Below are positions 40,473 to 48,874 of a DNA stretch of 64,000 bases, one piece after another. The stretch comes from Conchiformibius sp. Lineage in GTDB: Bacteria > Pseudomonadota > Gammaproteobacteria > Burkholderiales > Neisseriaceae. The stretch lies in assembly GCA_029984035.1 (NCBI GenBank), contig JASBYJ010000008.1:1-64000 (forward strand). Reading direction: 5' to 3'. How positions within the stretch are numbered: position 1 is the first letter of the stretch; every line of letters begins with the position of its first letter. A program made the translations under genes and the position numbers. Under the pieces are notes generated by a model. The model had not been told where the DNA came from and searched no databases. It saw only the letters and a program-made list of their open reading frames with translations.

Positions 40473-41042
40473 TTAGTTTTCTCCCTGCTCTTTGTAGCTG
40501 CGGTGGTCTATCCGTGCGGCTAATCCTGCTCGTTCCAGTTGTGTGTTGGCGATTTGTTCCCATGCTTGGCGGATGCGCATAATTTCTTTTTCTGTTGAAT
40601 CCAAACCCAGTTGTTTGCGTTTGGTGCTGGATAACTCCAAGTCTATTTTTTCTTGAAAAACAAAGCTGTTATTGGCATCTAGTCCGACTTTTCGGGTTGT
40701 GAGCATAATGTATGCGTGGTGGTTGCGGTGGTCTTCGCTGTGATGGCTTGGTGCATGACTGTCAACATCGGCAATACAGCCGTATTGGTCGGTCAGGTGC
40801 TTGGCAAAAGCTGGGGCTGCTGCTCGGCGGTCTTGGGCGTGTTTAACTCGTGGGGCAGGGCAATAACAAACTCTTTGGCTATTCAGGCATCTTTTCGGTT
40901 TTCTACATTGTTCGGCTAAATTCCATAGCTGTGCTCGGCCTATAAATAGCCTGTGAAAAAATCTTGTTTGCTTTGGACAGGTATTTGACAGAAGACAGGG
41001 ATAGAAAATTGTTCGGGCTACCTGAAAAAGAAAGCGAAGCAA
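40473..41042 (-). pseudogene. MobA/MobL family relaxase, truncated
   Basis: Read on the minus strand, residues from about 35 on match the middle of a MobA/MobL relaxase: LWNLAEQ, AFAKHLTDQYGCIADVDSHA, then HHSEDHRNHHAYIMLTTRKV with the histidine cluster of the metal site. KIDLELSSTKRKQLGLDSTE and RQAWEQIANTQLERAGL follow. The N-terminal part with the catalytic tyrosine is missing, and the first 30 residues look like read-through of unrelated DNA. Such relaxases nick oriT of mobilisable plasmids; this one should be inactive. Confidence 0.7.
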
Positions 41043-41063
41043 AAAGTGGTTAAAAATGGAAAT

Positions 41064-41143
41064 TTATCCACAGAAAAACAGGTTTTGTTGATTTTTCAGT
41101 CTTTTTAAATATTTTTAAATATTTTTATAGAGCCTGTGGAAAA
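41064..41143. other. Candidate plasmid replication origin (DnaA box plus AT-rich repeats)
   Basis: A perfect DnaA box TTATCCACA (41064-41072) is followed by two and a half direct repeats of TTTTTAAATA (41102-41128). An inverted near-match TGTGGAAAA (41135-41143) closes the stretch. A box facing an AT-rich unwinding element is an origin layout. It lies behind the mob relics and is likely the origin of the lost plasmid, not oriC, since no dnaA or dnaN is near. Confidence 0.45.
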
Positions 41144-41165
41144 CGCTGTAAGCCCCTATCCTTCC

Positions 41166-41184
41166 GTCCGACCGCATGTCGGAC
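41166..41184. repeat. Perfect inverted repeat, possible oriT or binding site
   Basis: GTCCGAC, five bases, GTCGGAC. It lies on the 5' side of the truncated relaxase gene, where oriT is found in many MobA-type plasmids. No T-run follows, so it is not an evident terminator. Confidence 0.35.
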
Positions 41185-41340
41185 AGGCCGTTTTCCTGCC
41201 GCTCCATTCAAGCCAATCTTTCAGGCAGCCTGAAAAGCATTACGCAACCGCTTTTTGGGATAACTTTGCAGGGTCGAACGGTTAAGAGCCGTATCAGTCA
41301 TGATTTGGCAACACATCGGAAGCCTATTTCCCGCCGTCTC

Positions 41341-41369
41341 TTGTACTTTAAGAATTGTTAGATTATGAT
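41341..41369 (+). promoter_or_regulatory. Predicted sigma-70 promoter upstream of the Lrp-type gene
   Basis: TTGTAC, 17-base spacer, TATGAT. It is the best promoter-like pair before 41571, though about 200 bases away. Confidence 0.4.
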
Positions 41370-41570
41370 AAGACAGGTTTTGGTATAAAAAAATCCGCTT
41401 GTTTCCGCTGACAAAATCGACTCGGCATGATGCGGCAAAGGTATGGCGCACCGCAAGGCCTTATCCCTTTCGGAACGAATTTCGACAGCTGATACAATCG
41501 GCGCGCCTATCAGGCGATACCGCCGGATAGGCGGCGGTATTTCGGGTTGATGCAGAGTATGGAGAGGGTT

Positions 41571-42047
41571 ATGCAACCGCTCACTTTGGATAAAACAGAT
41601 TTGAAAATCCTGCAAACGCTTCAGGAAAACGGGCGTTTGAGCAATGTGGAATTGTCGGAACGGGTTGCCCTGTCGCCTTCTCCCTGCTTGAGAAGATTAA
41701 AGCAAATGGAAGATGCGGGCGTTATCCGCCGCTATGCCGCCTTATTGTCGCCGGAAGCCCTGAAACTGGGCCTGCAGGTGATTATCAGGGTAACCATAGA
41801 CAAAGCCCCCGACGCGCGCGAAGAATTCGCACAGGCGGTACACCGCTGGCCGCAGGTATTGAGCTGCTTTGCACTGACAGGCGAATCCGATTATCTGTTG
41901 CACGCTTTTTTTGCCGATATGCAGGCGTTTTCCCACTTTGTTTTGGACATTTTGCTTTCGCACACCTGCGTTTTGGATGCCAAATCCAGCTTTGTTCTCA
42001 AAGAAGTGAAAAACACTACCGCGCTGCCGCTCGGCCATCTGGCTTAA
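41571..42047 (+). CDS. Lrp/AsnC family transcriptional regulator
   Basis: The 158 residues show the Lrp layout: an N-terminal winged helix (LDKTDLKILQTLQENGRLSN, then LSERVALSPSPCLRRLKQ) and a C-terminal RAM ligand domain (LGLQVIIRVTIDKAP, then CFALTGESDYLLHAFF). It resembles leucine-responsive Lrp more than AsnC. I start at the third ATG of the frame because GGAG lies six bases before it; earlier ATGs at 41550 and 41559 are possible. It is monocistronic, with its own terminator. Confidence 0.9.
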   Translation: MQPLTLDKTDLKILQTLQENGRLSNVELSERVALSPSPCLRRLKQMEDAGVIRRYAALLSPEALKLGLQVIIRVTIDKAPDAREEFAQAVHRWPQVLSCFALTGESDYLLHAFFADMQAFSHFVLDILLSHTCVLDAKSSFVLKEVKNTTALPLGHLA

Positions 42048-42093
42048 ATCTTGAAGTCGGCCGCAAAAGCTGTTACAAACCTTCTGCCTGTTC

Positions 42094-42125
42094 AGGCTGC
42101 CTGAAACGTTCAGGCAGCCTTTCTC
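42094..42125 (+). terminator. Terminator after the Lrp-type gene
   Basis: AGGCTGCCTGAA, two to three bases, TTCAGGCAGCCT, then TTCTC. A perfect 12-bp stem made of two facing uptake sequences. Confidence 0.8.
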
Positions 42126-42144
42126 AATTTAACGGAAAAGAAAA

Positions 42145-44070
42145 ATGCCCCGAATTGCCCCGCTGCCAGACCATCTGATTAACCAAATCGCCGCAGGCGA
42201 AGTAGTGGAACGTCCTGCCAACGCCTTGAAAGAAATCATCGAAAACAGCCTGGATGCAGGTGCGGACGATATAAGGGTAGAACTTTCGGGCGGCGGCATC
42301 CGCCTGTTGCGCGTTACCGACAACGGCGCAGGCATACATCCCGACGATTTGGCTTTGGCGCTTTCCCGCCACGCCACCAGCAAAATCCGCAGCCTGAACG
42401 ACTTGGAACGAGTTGCCAGCATGGGTTTCCGCGGCGAAGGGCTTGCCAGCATCGCTTCCGTTTCACGCCTTACTCTCACCAGCCGCCAAGCCGGACAAAC
42501 GCACGCCGCCTGCATCCGCGCCGAAGACGGCATATTAAGCGCAATATCCGCCGCCTCGCATCCGCAAGGCACCACGGTAGAAGTGGCCGAATTGTTTTTC
42601 AACACTCCGGCGCGGCGGAAATTTCTCAAATCCGAAGCCACCGAATACGCCCATTGCGCCACCATGCTCAACCGCTTGGCCATCGCTCACCCCGACACCG
42701 CTTTCACATTGCAGCACAACGGCAAACCCGTCTTCCACTATCCCGCGCAAAGCCTGGACGAACGCGTTGCCGCCGCCATCGGCAGCGACTTTCAGGCAGC
42801 CTGCCTGCCTGTGGACAGCGGCCCGGGAATATTGCGCTTGCACGGCCTGATTGCGAAACCCACCTACGCACAAGGCAAAGCGGACAAACAGTTTTTATTT
42901 GTTAATCAAAGATTTGTTAAAGACAAAGTCATGATGCATGCCGTCCGCCAAGCCTACCGCGATGTGCTGCACAACCAACTGCTACCCGCCTTCGTCTTAT
43001 TTTTAGACCTGCCGCCCGAAATGGTGGACGTTAACGTCCATCCCAGCAAAACCGAAGTCCGTTTCCGCGACAGCCAAGCCATACACCAACTCATTTTCCA
43101 CACACTCAACAAAACGCTGGACAGCACACGCGCCGACCAAACCGAAAGCGTCAGCAACGCAGGCAGCATACTGCAGGCAAGAGTACCCCAAACCAGCCGT
43201 TTCCAATCCGAACAACCGACCCTTTCCGACAGCCCAAACCACCCCGCTTCAGGCAGCCTGAAGCCTGCCGCCTACACACCCGCCTACCACGCACCGCGCC
43301 AGCACACACTCAACCTGCGCGAAAACCGCACCGCACTCGACAACTATGCCGAGCTATACCGCGACACCTCCCCCATCCATACGGCAGACCCTTTTTCAGG
43401 CAGCCCCAAAGCGGCTCATCAGCAACATATCCTTTCAGACAGCCCGAATAATCCCAATCCCATCCACGACAACGACACCCCGGACTACCCTCTCGGTTTC
43501 GCCATCGCCCAACTGCTTGGCATCTACATACTCGCGCAAGCCCAAGACAGCCTGATTTTAGTGGACATGCACGCCGCTGCCGAACGCGTCAATTACGAAA
43601 AAATGAAACGCCGCCGCACCGAAAACGGCAGACTGAACAGCCAAGCCCTGCTGATACCGCCCGTTTTTACGGCCTCCTTCACCGAAACCGCCGCCCTGCA
43701 AGAACACGCCGACACTCTGCGCAGCTACGGTTTGCATCTCGAAGCCGTAAGCGAAAACAGCATTGCCGTCAAAGCCGTACCGCAAATGCTGGCCAAAACC
43801 GATGTCGAGACCCTTGCCCGAAAAGTATTGGAAGAACTCGCCGAAAACAGCACCAGCCACAGCATTACCGAACAGGAAAACCGCATTCTTTCCACCATGG
43901 CATGCCACGGCTCCGTACGCGCCGGGCGTATGCTCACACTGCCCGAAATGAACGCCCTGCTTCGCGACATGGAAGCAACCGAACGCAGCAACCAATGCAA
44001 TCACGGCCGCCCTACATGGGTCAGACTGTCTCTGGCGGATTTGGATGCCCTGTTTTTACGGGGGCAATAA
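42145..44070 (+). CDS. mutL: DNA mismatch repair protein MutL
   Basis: MutL links mismatch recognition by MutS to strand removal. The 641 residues have the GHKL ATPase domain with IAAGEVVERPANALKEI, ENSLDAGADD, the DNGAGI box and GFRGEGLASI. A proline-rich linker (residues about 335-440) follows, holding several uptake-sequence codons. The C-terminal dimer domain contains DMHAAAERVNYE (the DQHAxxExxxxE nuclease motif) and ACHGSVRAGR. So this MutL probably nicks DNA itself, as in bacteria without MutH. Confidence 0.97.
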   Translation: MPRIAPLPDHLINQIAAGEVVERPANALKEIIENSLDAGADDIRVELSGGGIRLLRVTDNGAGIHPDDLALALSRHATSKIRSLNDLERVASMGFRGEGLASIASVSRLTLTSRQAGQTHAACIRAEDGILSAISAASHPQGTTVEVAELFFNTPARRKFLKSEATEYAHCATMLNRLAIAHPDTAFTLQHNGKPVFHYPAQSLDERVAAAIGSDFQAACLPVDSGPGILRLHGLIAKPTYAQGKADKQFLFVNQRFVKDKVMMHAVRQAYRDVLHNQLLPAFVLFLDLPPEMVDVNVHPSKTEVRFRDSQAIHQLIFHTLNKTLDSTRADQTESVSNAGSILQARVPQTSRFQSEQPTLSDSPNHPASGSLKPAAYTPAYHAPRQHTLNLRENRTALDNYAELYRDTSPIHTADPFSGSPKAAHQQHILSDSPNNPNPIHDNDTPDYPLGFAIAQLLGIYILAQAQDSLILVDMHAAAERVNYEKMKRRRTENGRLNSQALLIPPVFTASFTETAALQEHADTLRSYGLHLEAVSENSIAVKAVPQMLAKTDVETLARKVLEELAENSTSHSITEQENRILSTMACHGSVRAGRMLTLPEMNALLRDMEATERSNQCNHGRPTWVRLSLADLDALFLRGQ

Positions 44071-44114
44071 ACAAACCTCCAATAGCCTGGCAACAAAAAT
44101 AATTCACCCAAACC

Positions 44115-44146
44115 AAAGGCTGCCTGAAAAATTCAGGCAGCCTTTA
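44115..44146 (+). terminator. Terminator after mutL
   Basis: Facing uptake sequences (AAAGGCTGCCTGAA, then TTCAGGCAGCCTTT) with a 14-bp stem. Confidence 0.82.
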
Positions 44147-44495
44147 TGCATCGTATCAAATATGTATCCCGTCAAAACCTATCAACAGGCCATTCGCTCC
44201 GAAACCATCACAGACATATTGCATACCACCATATTATTTCTCATCCCATATCCTACATTAAGCCACCCGAATGATTTACTTCACATATCTCTTCAAAAAA
44301 ATCCTAACGCACTTGCCATTTTACTCCGATGAACCCTACATTTGCGATAAATGCCGACCGCCAAACGGCAAGTCATTCCCAGTGTGTCTTCTCGCTCTTC
44401 TGCGGCATTGTATGCGGCTGTTACTATGTGGAACCCAAGCACGAAGTCACGACGTCCATTAAGTGGCATACCCACACCGGATATTCAAAATGCAC
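44147..44495. other. Intergenic region between mutL and htpX (convergent)
   Basis: About 350 AT-rich bases without a credible gene on either strand and no strong hairpin. Confidence 0.5.
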
Positions 44496-44526
44496 AAAAA
44501 AGCTGCCTGAAGCTTTTCAGGCAGCC
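44496..44526 (-). terminator. Terminator of htpX
   Basis: On the minus strand GGCAGCCTGAAAAGCTTCAGGCAGC forms a hairpin followed by six T. Confidence 0.82.
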
Positions 44527-44539
44527 TGATATATGCAGT

Positions 44540-45379
44540 TTACATCATTTTGAGTCTGGCAATACGGTTGTCCAAGCTCGGGTGGGTGCTGAACAAAGAA
44601 TCCTTCGTTTCGCTGGCAATCCCCATTGCCGCCATATCGGGGGGTAATTGGGTGGCCTGTCCTTTCAAACGCTGCAATGCGGCAATCATTTTCGGCGCGC
44701 CTACCAATTTGGCTGCACCTGCATCGGCGCGGTATTCGCGTTTGCGGCTGAACCAATGCACGACAATGCTCGCCAAAAAGCCGAATGCGGTTTGCATCAG
44801 CATGTAAACCATAAAATACATGCCTTCCGAACGTTCGCCGTCACGGCCTTGCGCCACCAAAGATGCCGCCAAACGCGAGAAGAACACGACGAAAGTATTG
44901 ACCACGCCTTGTATCAAGGTGAGCGTTACCATATCGCCGTTGCCTACGTGTGCCATTTCATGCGCTAAAACAGCTTCCACTTCGTCGCGCGTCATACTGC
45001 GCATCAAGCCGGTACTGACGGCAACCAAAGAGTTGTTGCGGGTTGCGCCTGTGGCGAATGCGTTCGGCTCGGGCGAATCGTAAATCGCCACTTCGGGGGT
45101 TTTCAAATTCCATTGCCTGGCTTGGCTTTCTACGGTGTGCAGCAACCATGCTTCGGTTTCGTTTGCAGGCTGTGTAATCACTCTTGCGCCAACCGAACGC
45201 TTCGCCATGCTTTTTGACATCAACAGCGAAACAATCGAACCGGTAAAACCGATAACGGCCGCCGATGCCAAAGAACCCGCCAGTGTATTGGGGTCGTTCA
45301 AGCCCAACAGGCTCAAAATAATCCCGATAACAAGTAAAACGGCGGCGTTGGTTATCAAAAACAAAATAATGCGTTTCAT
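44540..45379 (-). CDS. htpX: Membrane protease HtpX
   Basis: HtpX is a zinc protease of the inner membrane that removes misfolded membrane proteins. The 279 residues have two N-terminal spans (residues about 5-25 and 33-55), the zinc site HEMAHVGNGD near residue 140, two further spans (about 155-180 and 190-215) and the third zinc ligand in KREYRADAGAA. I start at the MKRIILF methionine after a GGGGCAAG site, five codons inside the frame. Confidence 0.96.
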   Translation of the reverse strand: MKRIILFLITNAAVLLVIGIILSLLGLNDPNTLAGSLASAAVIGFTGSIVSLLMSKSMAKRSVGARVITQPANETEAWLLHTVESQARQWNLKTPEVAIYDSPEPNAFATGATRNNSLVAVSTGLMRSMTRDEVEAVLAHEMAHVGNGDMVTLTLIQGVVNTFVVFFSRLAASLVAQGRDGERSEGMYFMVYMLMQTAFGFLASIVVHWFSRKREYRADAGAAKLVGAPKMIAALQRLKGQATQLPPDMAAMGIASETKDSLFSTHPSLDNRIARLKMM

Positions 45380-45591
45380 CTTGCCCCTTTGCAATGGAAA
45401 TCATCAAAACGGCTTGGATTATCGCAATAAACCGTCTGAATCAGTGGCAAGAAACAGCAAATCTGTGCAAAAGAAATGTAAGAAACGGCGGCTGCAGACC
45501 TTGATATCCGACCAGCCTGCCGCCGCCGTTTTGCCGTTCGTTTTCGTCCAACCGGACAGAACGCCGTACAAAACAAAATCATACTTTAAAA

Positions 45592-46791
45592 TTAAGGCTG
45601 CCTGAACGCATCGGCAAGCGCATCGGCAACATAAACGATATTGCGCGAATTCAAACCGGCAACGCACATTCTGCCCGAATCAAGCAGATATACGCCGAAC
45701 TCCAGCCGCAGGCGGCGCACCTGGTCGATATTCAAGCCGGTATAAGCAAACATTCCTTGCTGCTTTAAGAAAAAAGAGCAGTCTTTTTCAGGCAGCCTTA
45801 TCTGCAACAACCGCACCAGCTCTGCCCGCATCAAACGGATACGCCCGCGCATGGCTGCCACTTCCTGCTGCCATTGCCGGCGCAGCGTTTCGTCTGCCAA
45901 CACCCGTGCCGCCAGTTCCGCACCATGTACGGGCGGGCTGGAATAGATTTGGCGCACGCCGTATTTCAATTGTCCGAACACCAAATCCGCCTGCGCCGCA
46001 TCTGCGCACACTGCCGCCAACACGCCCACCCGTTCGCCGTAAAGCGACATACTTTTGGAAAAAGAAAGGCTGACAAACAAATCGATGCCGCGCCCCGCCG
46101 CCTGACGTACAGCATAAGCATCGCTGTCAAAGTCTTGGCCGAATCCTTGATAGGCCATGTCCATAAACGCAAGCAAACGCCGTTTTTGCACGATATCCAA
46201 AACCTTATCCCATTGTTCAGGCAGCAAATCCGCTCCCGTGGGATTGTGGCAGCAGGGATGGAATACTACGACCGACTGCTCGGGCAATCCGTTTAAAAAG
46301 CCGCACAAGGCTTCATATTTCACCCCCATGGTTGCCGCATCGAAATAAGGATAGCTGCCTACTTCAAAACCCGCTCCCTGAAAAATACCGCGGTGGTTAT
46401 CCCAAGTCGGGTCGCTGATATAGGCTTTTTTTTCAGGCAGCCAACGCGCCAAAAAGTCCGCCCCCAGCTTCAATGCACCCGAACCGCCGAGAGACTGCAC
46501 CACAGCGGTACGTGCCGAGATATCGCCGTTGTTGCCGAACAGCAAAGCAAGAGCTTCGCGGCGCAGCACGGCATTGCCTTCCATCGGCAGATACGATGAC
46601 GCTTCAGGCCGCCTGTTTTTATCCGCCAATGCCCGGCCGATACTTTCAGGCAGCGGCAACACGCCCGTATCGTCCATATAGACGCCGATACCGAGATTAA
46701 CTTTACATTCGCGCCTATCGTTTAAAAACGTTTCCACCAAACCCAAAATCGGGTCGCCGCCGTAAGAGTCGATATTTCGAAACATCATCAC
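45592..46791 (-). CDS. tyrB: Aspartate/aromatic aminotransferase (class I), second copy
   Basis: A 399-residue paralogue of the enzyme at 16004: GGDPILGLVETF, VNLGIGVYMDDTG, SLGGSGALKLGADF, HPCCHNPTGADLLPEQW and the PLP lysine in SLSFSKSMSLYGERVG near residue 250. It is clearly diverged from the AspC copy (about half of the residues), which suggests a different amino-acid preference, most likely aromatic (TyrB). Substrate not proven. Bases at its 3' end lie in an uptake sequence (FRQP). It runs on from bioH, six bases downstream of that gene's stop. Confidence 0.85.
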   Translation of the reverse strand: MMMFRNIDSYGGDPILGLVETFLNDRRECKVNLGIGVYMDDTGVLPLPESIGRALADKNRRPEASSYLPMEGNAVLRREALALLFGNNGDISARTAVVQSLGGSGALKLGADFLARWLPEKKAYISDPTWDNHRGIFQGAGFEVGSYPYFDAATMGVKYEALCGFLNGLPEQSVVVFHPCCHNPTGADLLPEQWDKVLDIVQKRRLLAFMDMAYQGFGQDFDSDAYAVRQAAGRGIDLFVSLSFSKSMSLYGERVGVLAAVCADAAQADLVFGQLKYGVRQIYSSPPVHGAELAARVLADETLRRQWQQEVAAMRGRIRLMRAELVRLLQIRLPEKDCSFFLKQQGMFAYTGLNIDQVRRLRLEFGVYLLDSGRMCVAGLNSRNIVYVADALADAFRQP

Positions 46792-46797
46792 ACCTGA

Positions 46798-47532
46798 TTA
46801 ATTACCGTTTGCTATAAAATCCTGCACCCATCGGGCAAACTCTGCCGTATGGCTTAAAAACGGCGCATGAGCCGCTTTATCGGCAATCTGCAAACGCGCA
46901 TCGGGCAGATGGCGCAACAGATATTCGCCCATACGCATCGGCGTAACACTGTCTTTATTGCCGTATATCAGTAAAACGGGGCAACGGATTTCAGGCAGCC
47001 ACGCCCGTGCGTCCGCCGCTTCCGCCGCCGCCAACGCCGATGCAATGCCTTGCGGCGTGCCGTCACGCAGCAAATCGGGCAGAATACTGTCGATAATGGC
47101 GCGGCGGTTGTCGTTATGCAACAGTTGCAATTCCAAAAACTGACGCATATGCTTGGGATAATCCTGCTCAAACAGCACGGTCATTTTCCGCAGAAGCGCA
47201 GGCGATACGCCTTCGGGATAACCTTCCGCCGCCGTAAAACGGGCAAAACCTGCACACAATATCAAAGCGTTTACTTTATCGGGATAACGGGCGGCAATGT
47301 GCAAAGCAACCAAACTGCCCAAAGACCACCCCAGAAGATATGCAGGCCGGTGCAAGCCGTCGGCGATTTCCGCAGCGGCCGCAGCAATATCAAAGCTCTC
47401 GGGAGCAGCTCTGCCGCCGTGCCCGGGCAAATCGGGGGCGCTTATCCGCCATGCCGGCGGCAACTCGCGGCGCAAAGGGTCGAAAATCCTGCCGTTTGCC
47501 GCCCAACCGTGAATCATACAAAGATGTGTCAT
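46798..47532 (-). CDS. bioH: Pimeloyl-[acyl-carrier protein] methyl ester esterase
   Basis: BioH removes the methyl group that masks pimeloyl-ACP in biotin synthesis. The 244-residue alpha/beta-hydrolase has the oxyanion-hole HGWAANGRIF, the nucleophile elbow LLGWSLGSLVALH near residue 79, and the late aspartate (YGNKDSVTP) and histidine (KAAHAPFLSH). GWSLGS is the BioH form. I start at MTHLCMIHGW (47532). That ATG overlaps the comF ATG on the other strand. Confidence 0.9.
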   Translation of the reverse strand: MTHLCMIHGWAANGRIFDPLRRELPPAWRISAPDLPGHGGRAAPESFDIAAAAAEIADGLHRPAYLLGWSLGSLVALHIAARYPDKVNALILCAGFARFTAAEGYPEGVSPALLRKMTVLFEQDYPKHMRQFLELQLLHNDNRRAIIDSILPDLLRDGTPQGIASALAAAEAADARAWLPEIRCPVLLIYGNKDSVTPMRMGEYLLRHLPDARLQIADKAAHAPFLSHTAEFARWVQDFIANGN

Positions 47533-48223
47533 GTTCGGCTTTCTCAAACAAAAATCCTGCTTATTATGCCACGCTCCCAATAAAGATGCGGTGTGCGAAG
47601 GCTGCCTGAACGATTTGCGCCGCCTTTATCTTCGTGCCGACTCCGTTTGCCCGCTGTGTGCGGCTTTCAGCGTTAATGCCGCCGTATGCGGACATTGCCA
47701 GAACCATCCGCCCCGCTATGCGCGATTATGGGCAAGTGCCGAATACGCCGCACCGCTGCCTGCTTTGCTGCACGAATGGAAACATCTGTCCCGCAATGCA
47801 TTTTCTGCCGTTTTCCAAACCCTGATGCGCGAAAATCCGCCGCCGTGGCTGCCTGAAAGCGGTGCAGACTGTATATTGGCGATGCCCTTAAGCAGGCAAC
47901 GCCGTCTGTTTCGCGGTTTCAACCAATGCGATGAAACCGCCGAAACGGCAGCCGACATATACGGTTTGCCCGTATTGTCCCGCGACACGGTATTCAGGCA
48001 GCACAAACCGCCGCAAAGCACTTTGTCGCAGGCCGAACGCAGGCGCAATGTACGCGGCGTTTTTCAGGCAGCCCCAAGCGTTAAAAACCGCAAAATTTTG
48101 ATAATAGACGATGTTTTGACCACAGGCGCAACACTTTCCGAATTGGCCCGCAGTCTCCGCCATGCGGGGGCTTCAGCCGTTTTCGTGTGGGTGCTTGCAC
48201 GCAACAGAGGTAAAAACATTTGA
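47531..48223 (+). CDS. comF: ComF family protein (competence)
   Basis: ComF proteins take part in DNA uptake during natural transformation, probably in the cytoplasm with the ComFA/PriA-like helicase. The 230 residues have an N-terminal zinc finger (CLLCH, CEGC, CPLC, CGHC) and a phosphoribosyltransferase-like domain with AMPLSRQRRLFRGFNQ and the PRPP loop ILIIDDVLTTGATL near residue 193. The first cysteines come eight codons after the ATG at 47531, so no later start is possible. The gene diverges from bioH with overlapping start codons. Confidence 0.93.
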   Translation: MFGFLKQKSCLLCHAPNKDAVCEGCLNDLRRLYLRADSVCPLCAAFSVNAAVCGHCQNHPPRYARLWASAEYAAPLPALLHEWKHLSRNAFSAVFQTLMRENPPPWLPESGADCILAMPLSRQRRLFRGFNQCDETAETAADIYGLPVLSRDTVFRQHKPPQSTLSQAERRRNVRGVFQAAPSVKNRKILIIDDVLTTGATLSELARSLRHAGASAVFVWVLARNRGKNI

Positions 48224-48369
48224 CGAATCAAACCGGTTTAAGGCATATTCCCGCAATTGGCTGCCTGAGGCCTTATCCTTCCGGTATGTTTTCAGGCAGC
48301 CTTACCCCATCCGCTCCGACAGGGCTGCATAGTGATTGTGCAGCCCTGCAACATTGCAGAAGCATCAAA

Positions 48370-48834
48370 ATGTTTGACATTATTCTGTACCAGCCCGAAA
48401 TTCCGCCGAACACAGGCAATATCATCAGACTCTGTGCCAACACCGGCTGCAGGCTGCATTTGGTAAAGCCGCTCGGCTTCCCGCTGAACAGCAGCAAAAT
48501 GAAACGGGCGGGTTTGGATTACCGCGAATTTGCCGATATCGCCGTGTACGAAAACTTCGGCGAATGCATGAACGCATTAAACGGCAAAAGAATATTCGCA
48601 TTAACCACCAAAGGACACACCCGTCCGGATACAGTGGCTTTTCAGGCAGGCGATGCATTTTTGTTCGGTCCCGAAACGCGCGGTTTGCCCGCAGATATTC
48701 TCGATACCCTGCCGGCAAATCGGAAAATCCGTTTCCCGATGCTGCCTGAAAACCGCAGTATGAATTTGTCCAACACCGTTGCCGTAACCATATTTGAAGC
48801 ATGGCGGCAGTTGGATTACGCAGGCGGCATATAA
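48370..48834 (+). CDS. trmL: tRNA (cytidine/uridine-34-2'-O)-methyltransferase
   Basis: TrmL methylates the wobble base of two leucine tRNAs. The 154-residue SPOUT protein has QPEIPPNTGNIIRLCANTGC near its start, FGPETRGLP near residue 99 and the knot end LPENRSMNLSNTVAVTIFEA. I chose the ATG at 48370, where the family begins (MFDIILYQPEIPPN); the frame is open much further upstream, but that part is uptake-sequence DNA and shows no homology. Confidence 0.95.
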   Translation: MFDIILYQPEIPPNTGNIIRLCANTGCRLHLVKPLGFPLNSSKMKRAGLDYREFADIAVYENFGECMNALNGKRIFALTTKGHTRPDTVAFQAGDAFLFGPETRGLPADILDTLPANRKIRFPMLPENRSMNLSNTVAVTIFEAWRQLDYAGGI

Positions 48835-48874
48835 GCCTGCACCTTTCCCTTCAACTCAAGAACTGGATTTTGTT

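Larger units (their letters stand above)
41043..41570. other. Non-coding region between the mob relic and the lrp gene
   Basis: About 530 bases. It holds the candidate origin, a perfect inverted repeat at 41166, an uptake sequence at 41220, and the predicted lrp promoter at 41341. This is the right edge of the accessory island; GC rises again after about 41,150. Confidence 0.5.

Noticed and set aside
41064..41143. DnaA box region as the chromosomal oriC
   Set aside because: No dnaA, dnaN, gidA or rpmH nearby and only one perfect box; the plasmid relics beside it explain it better.
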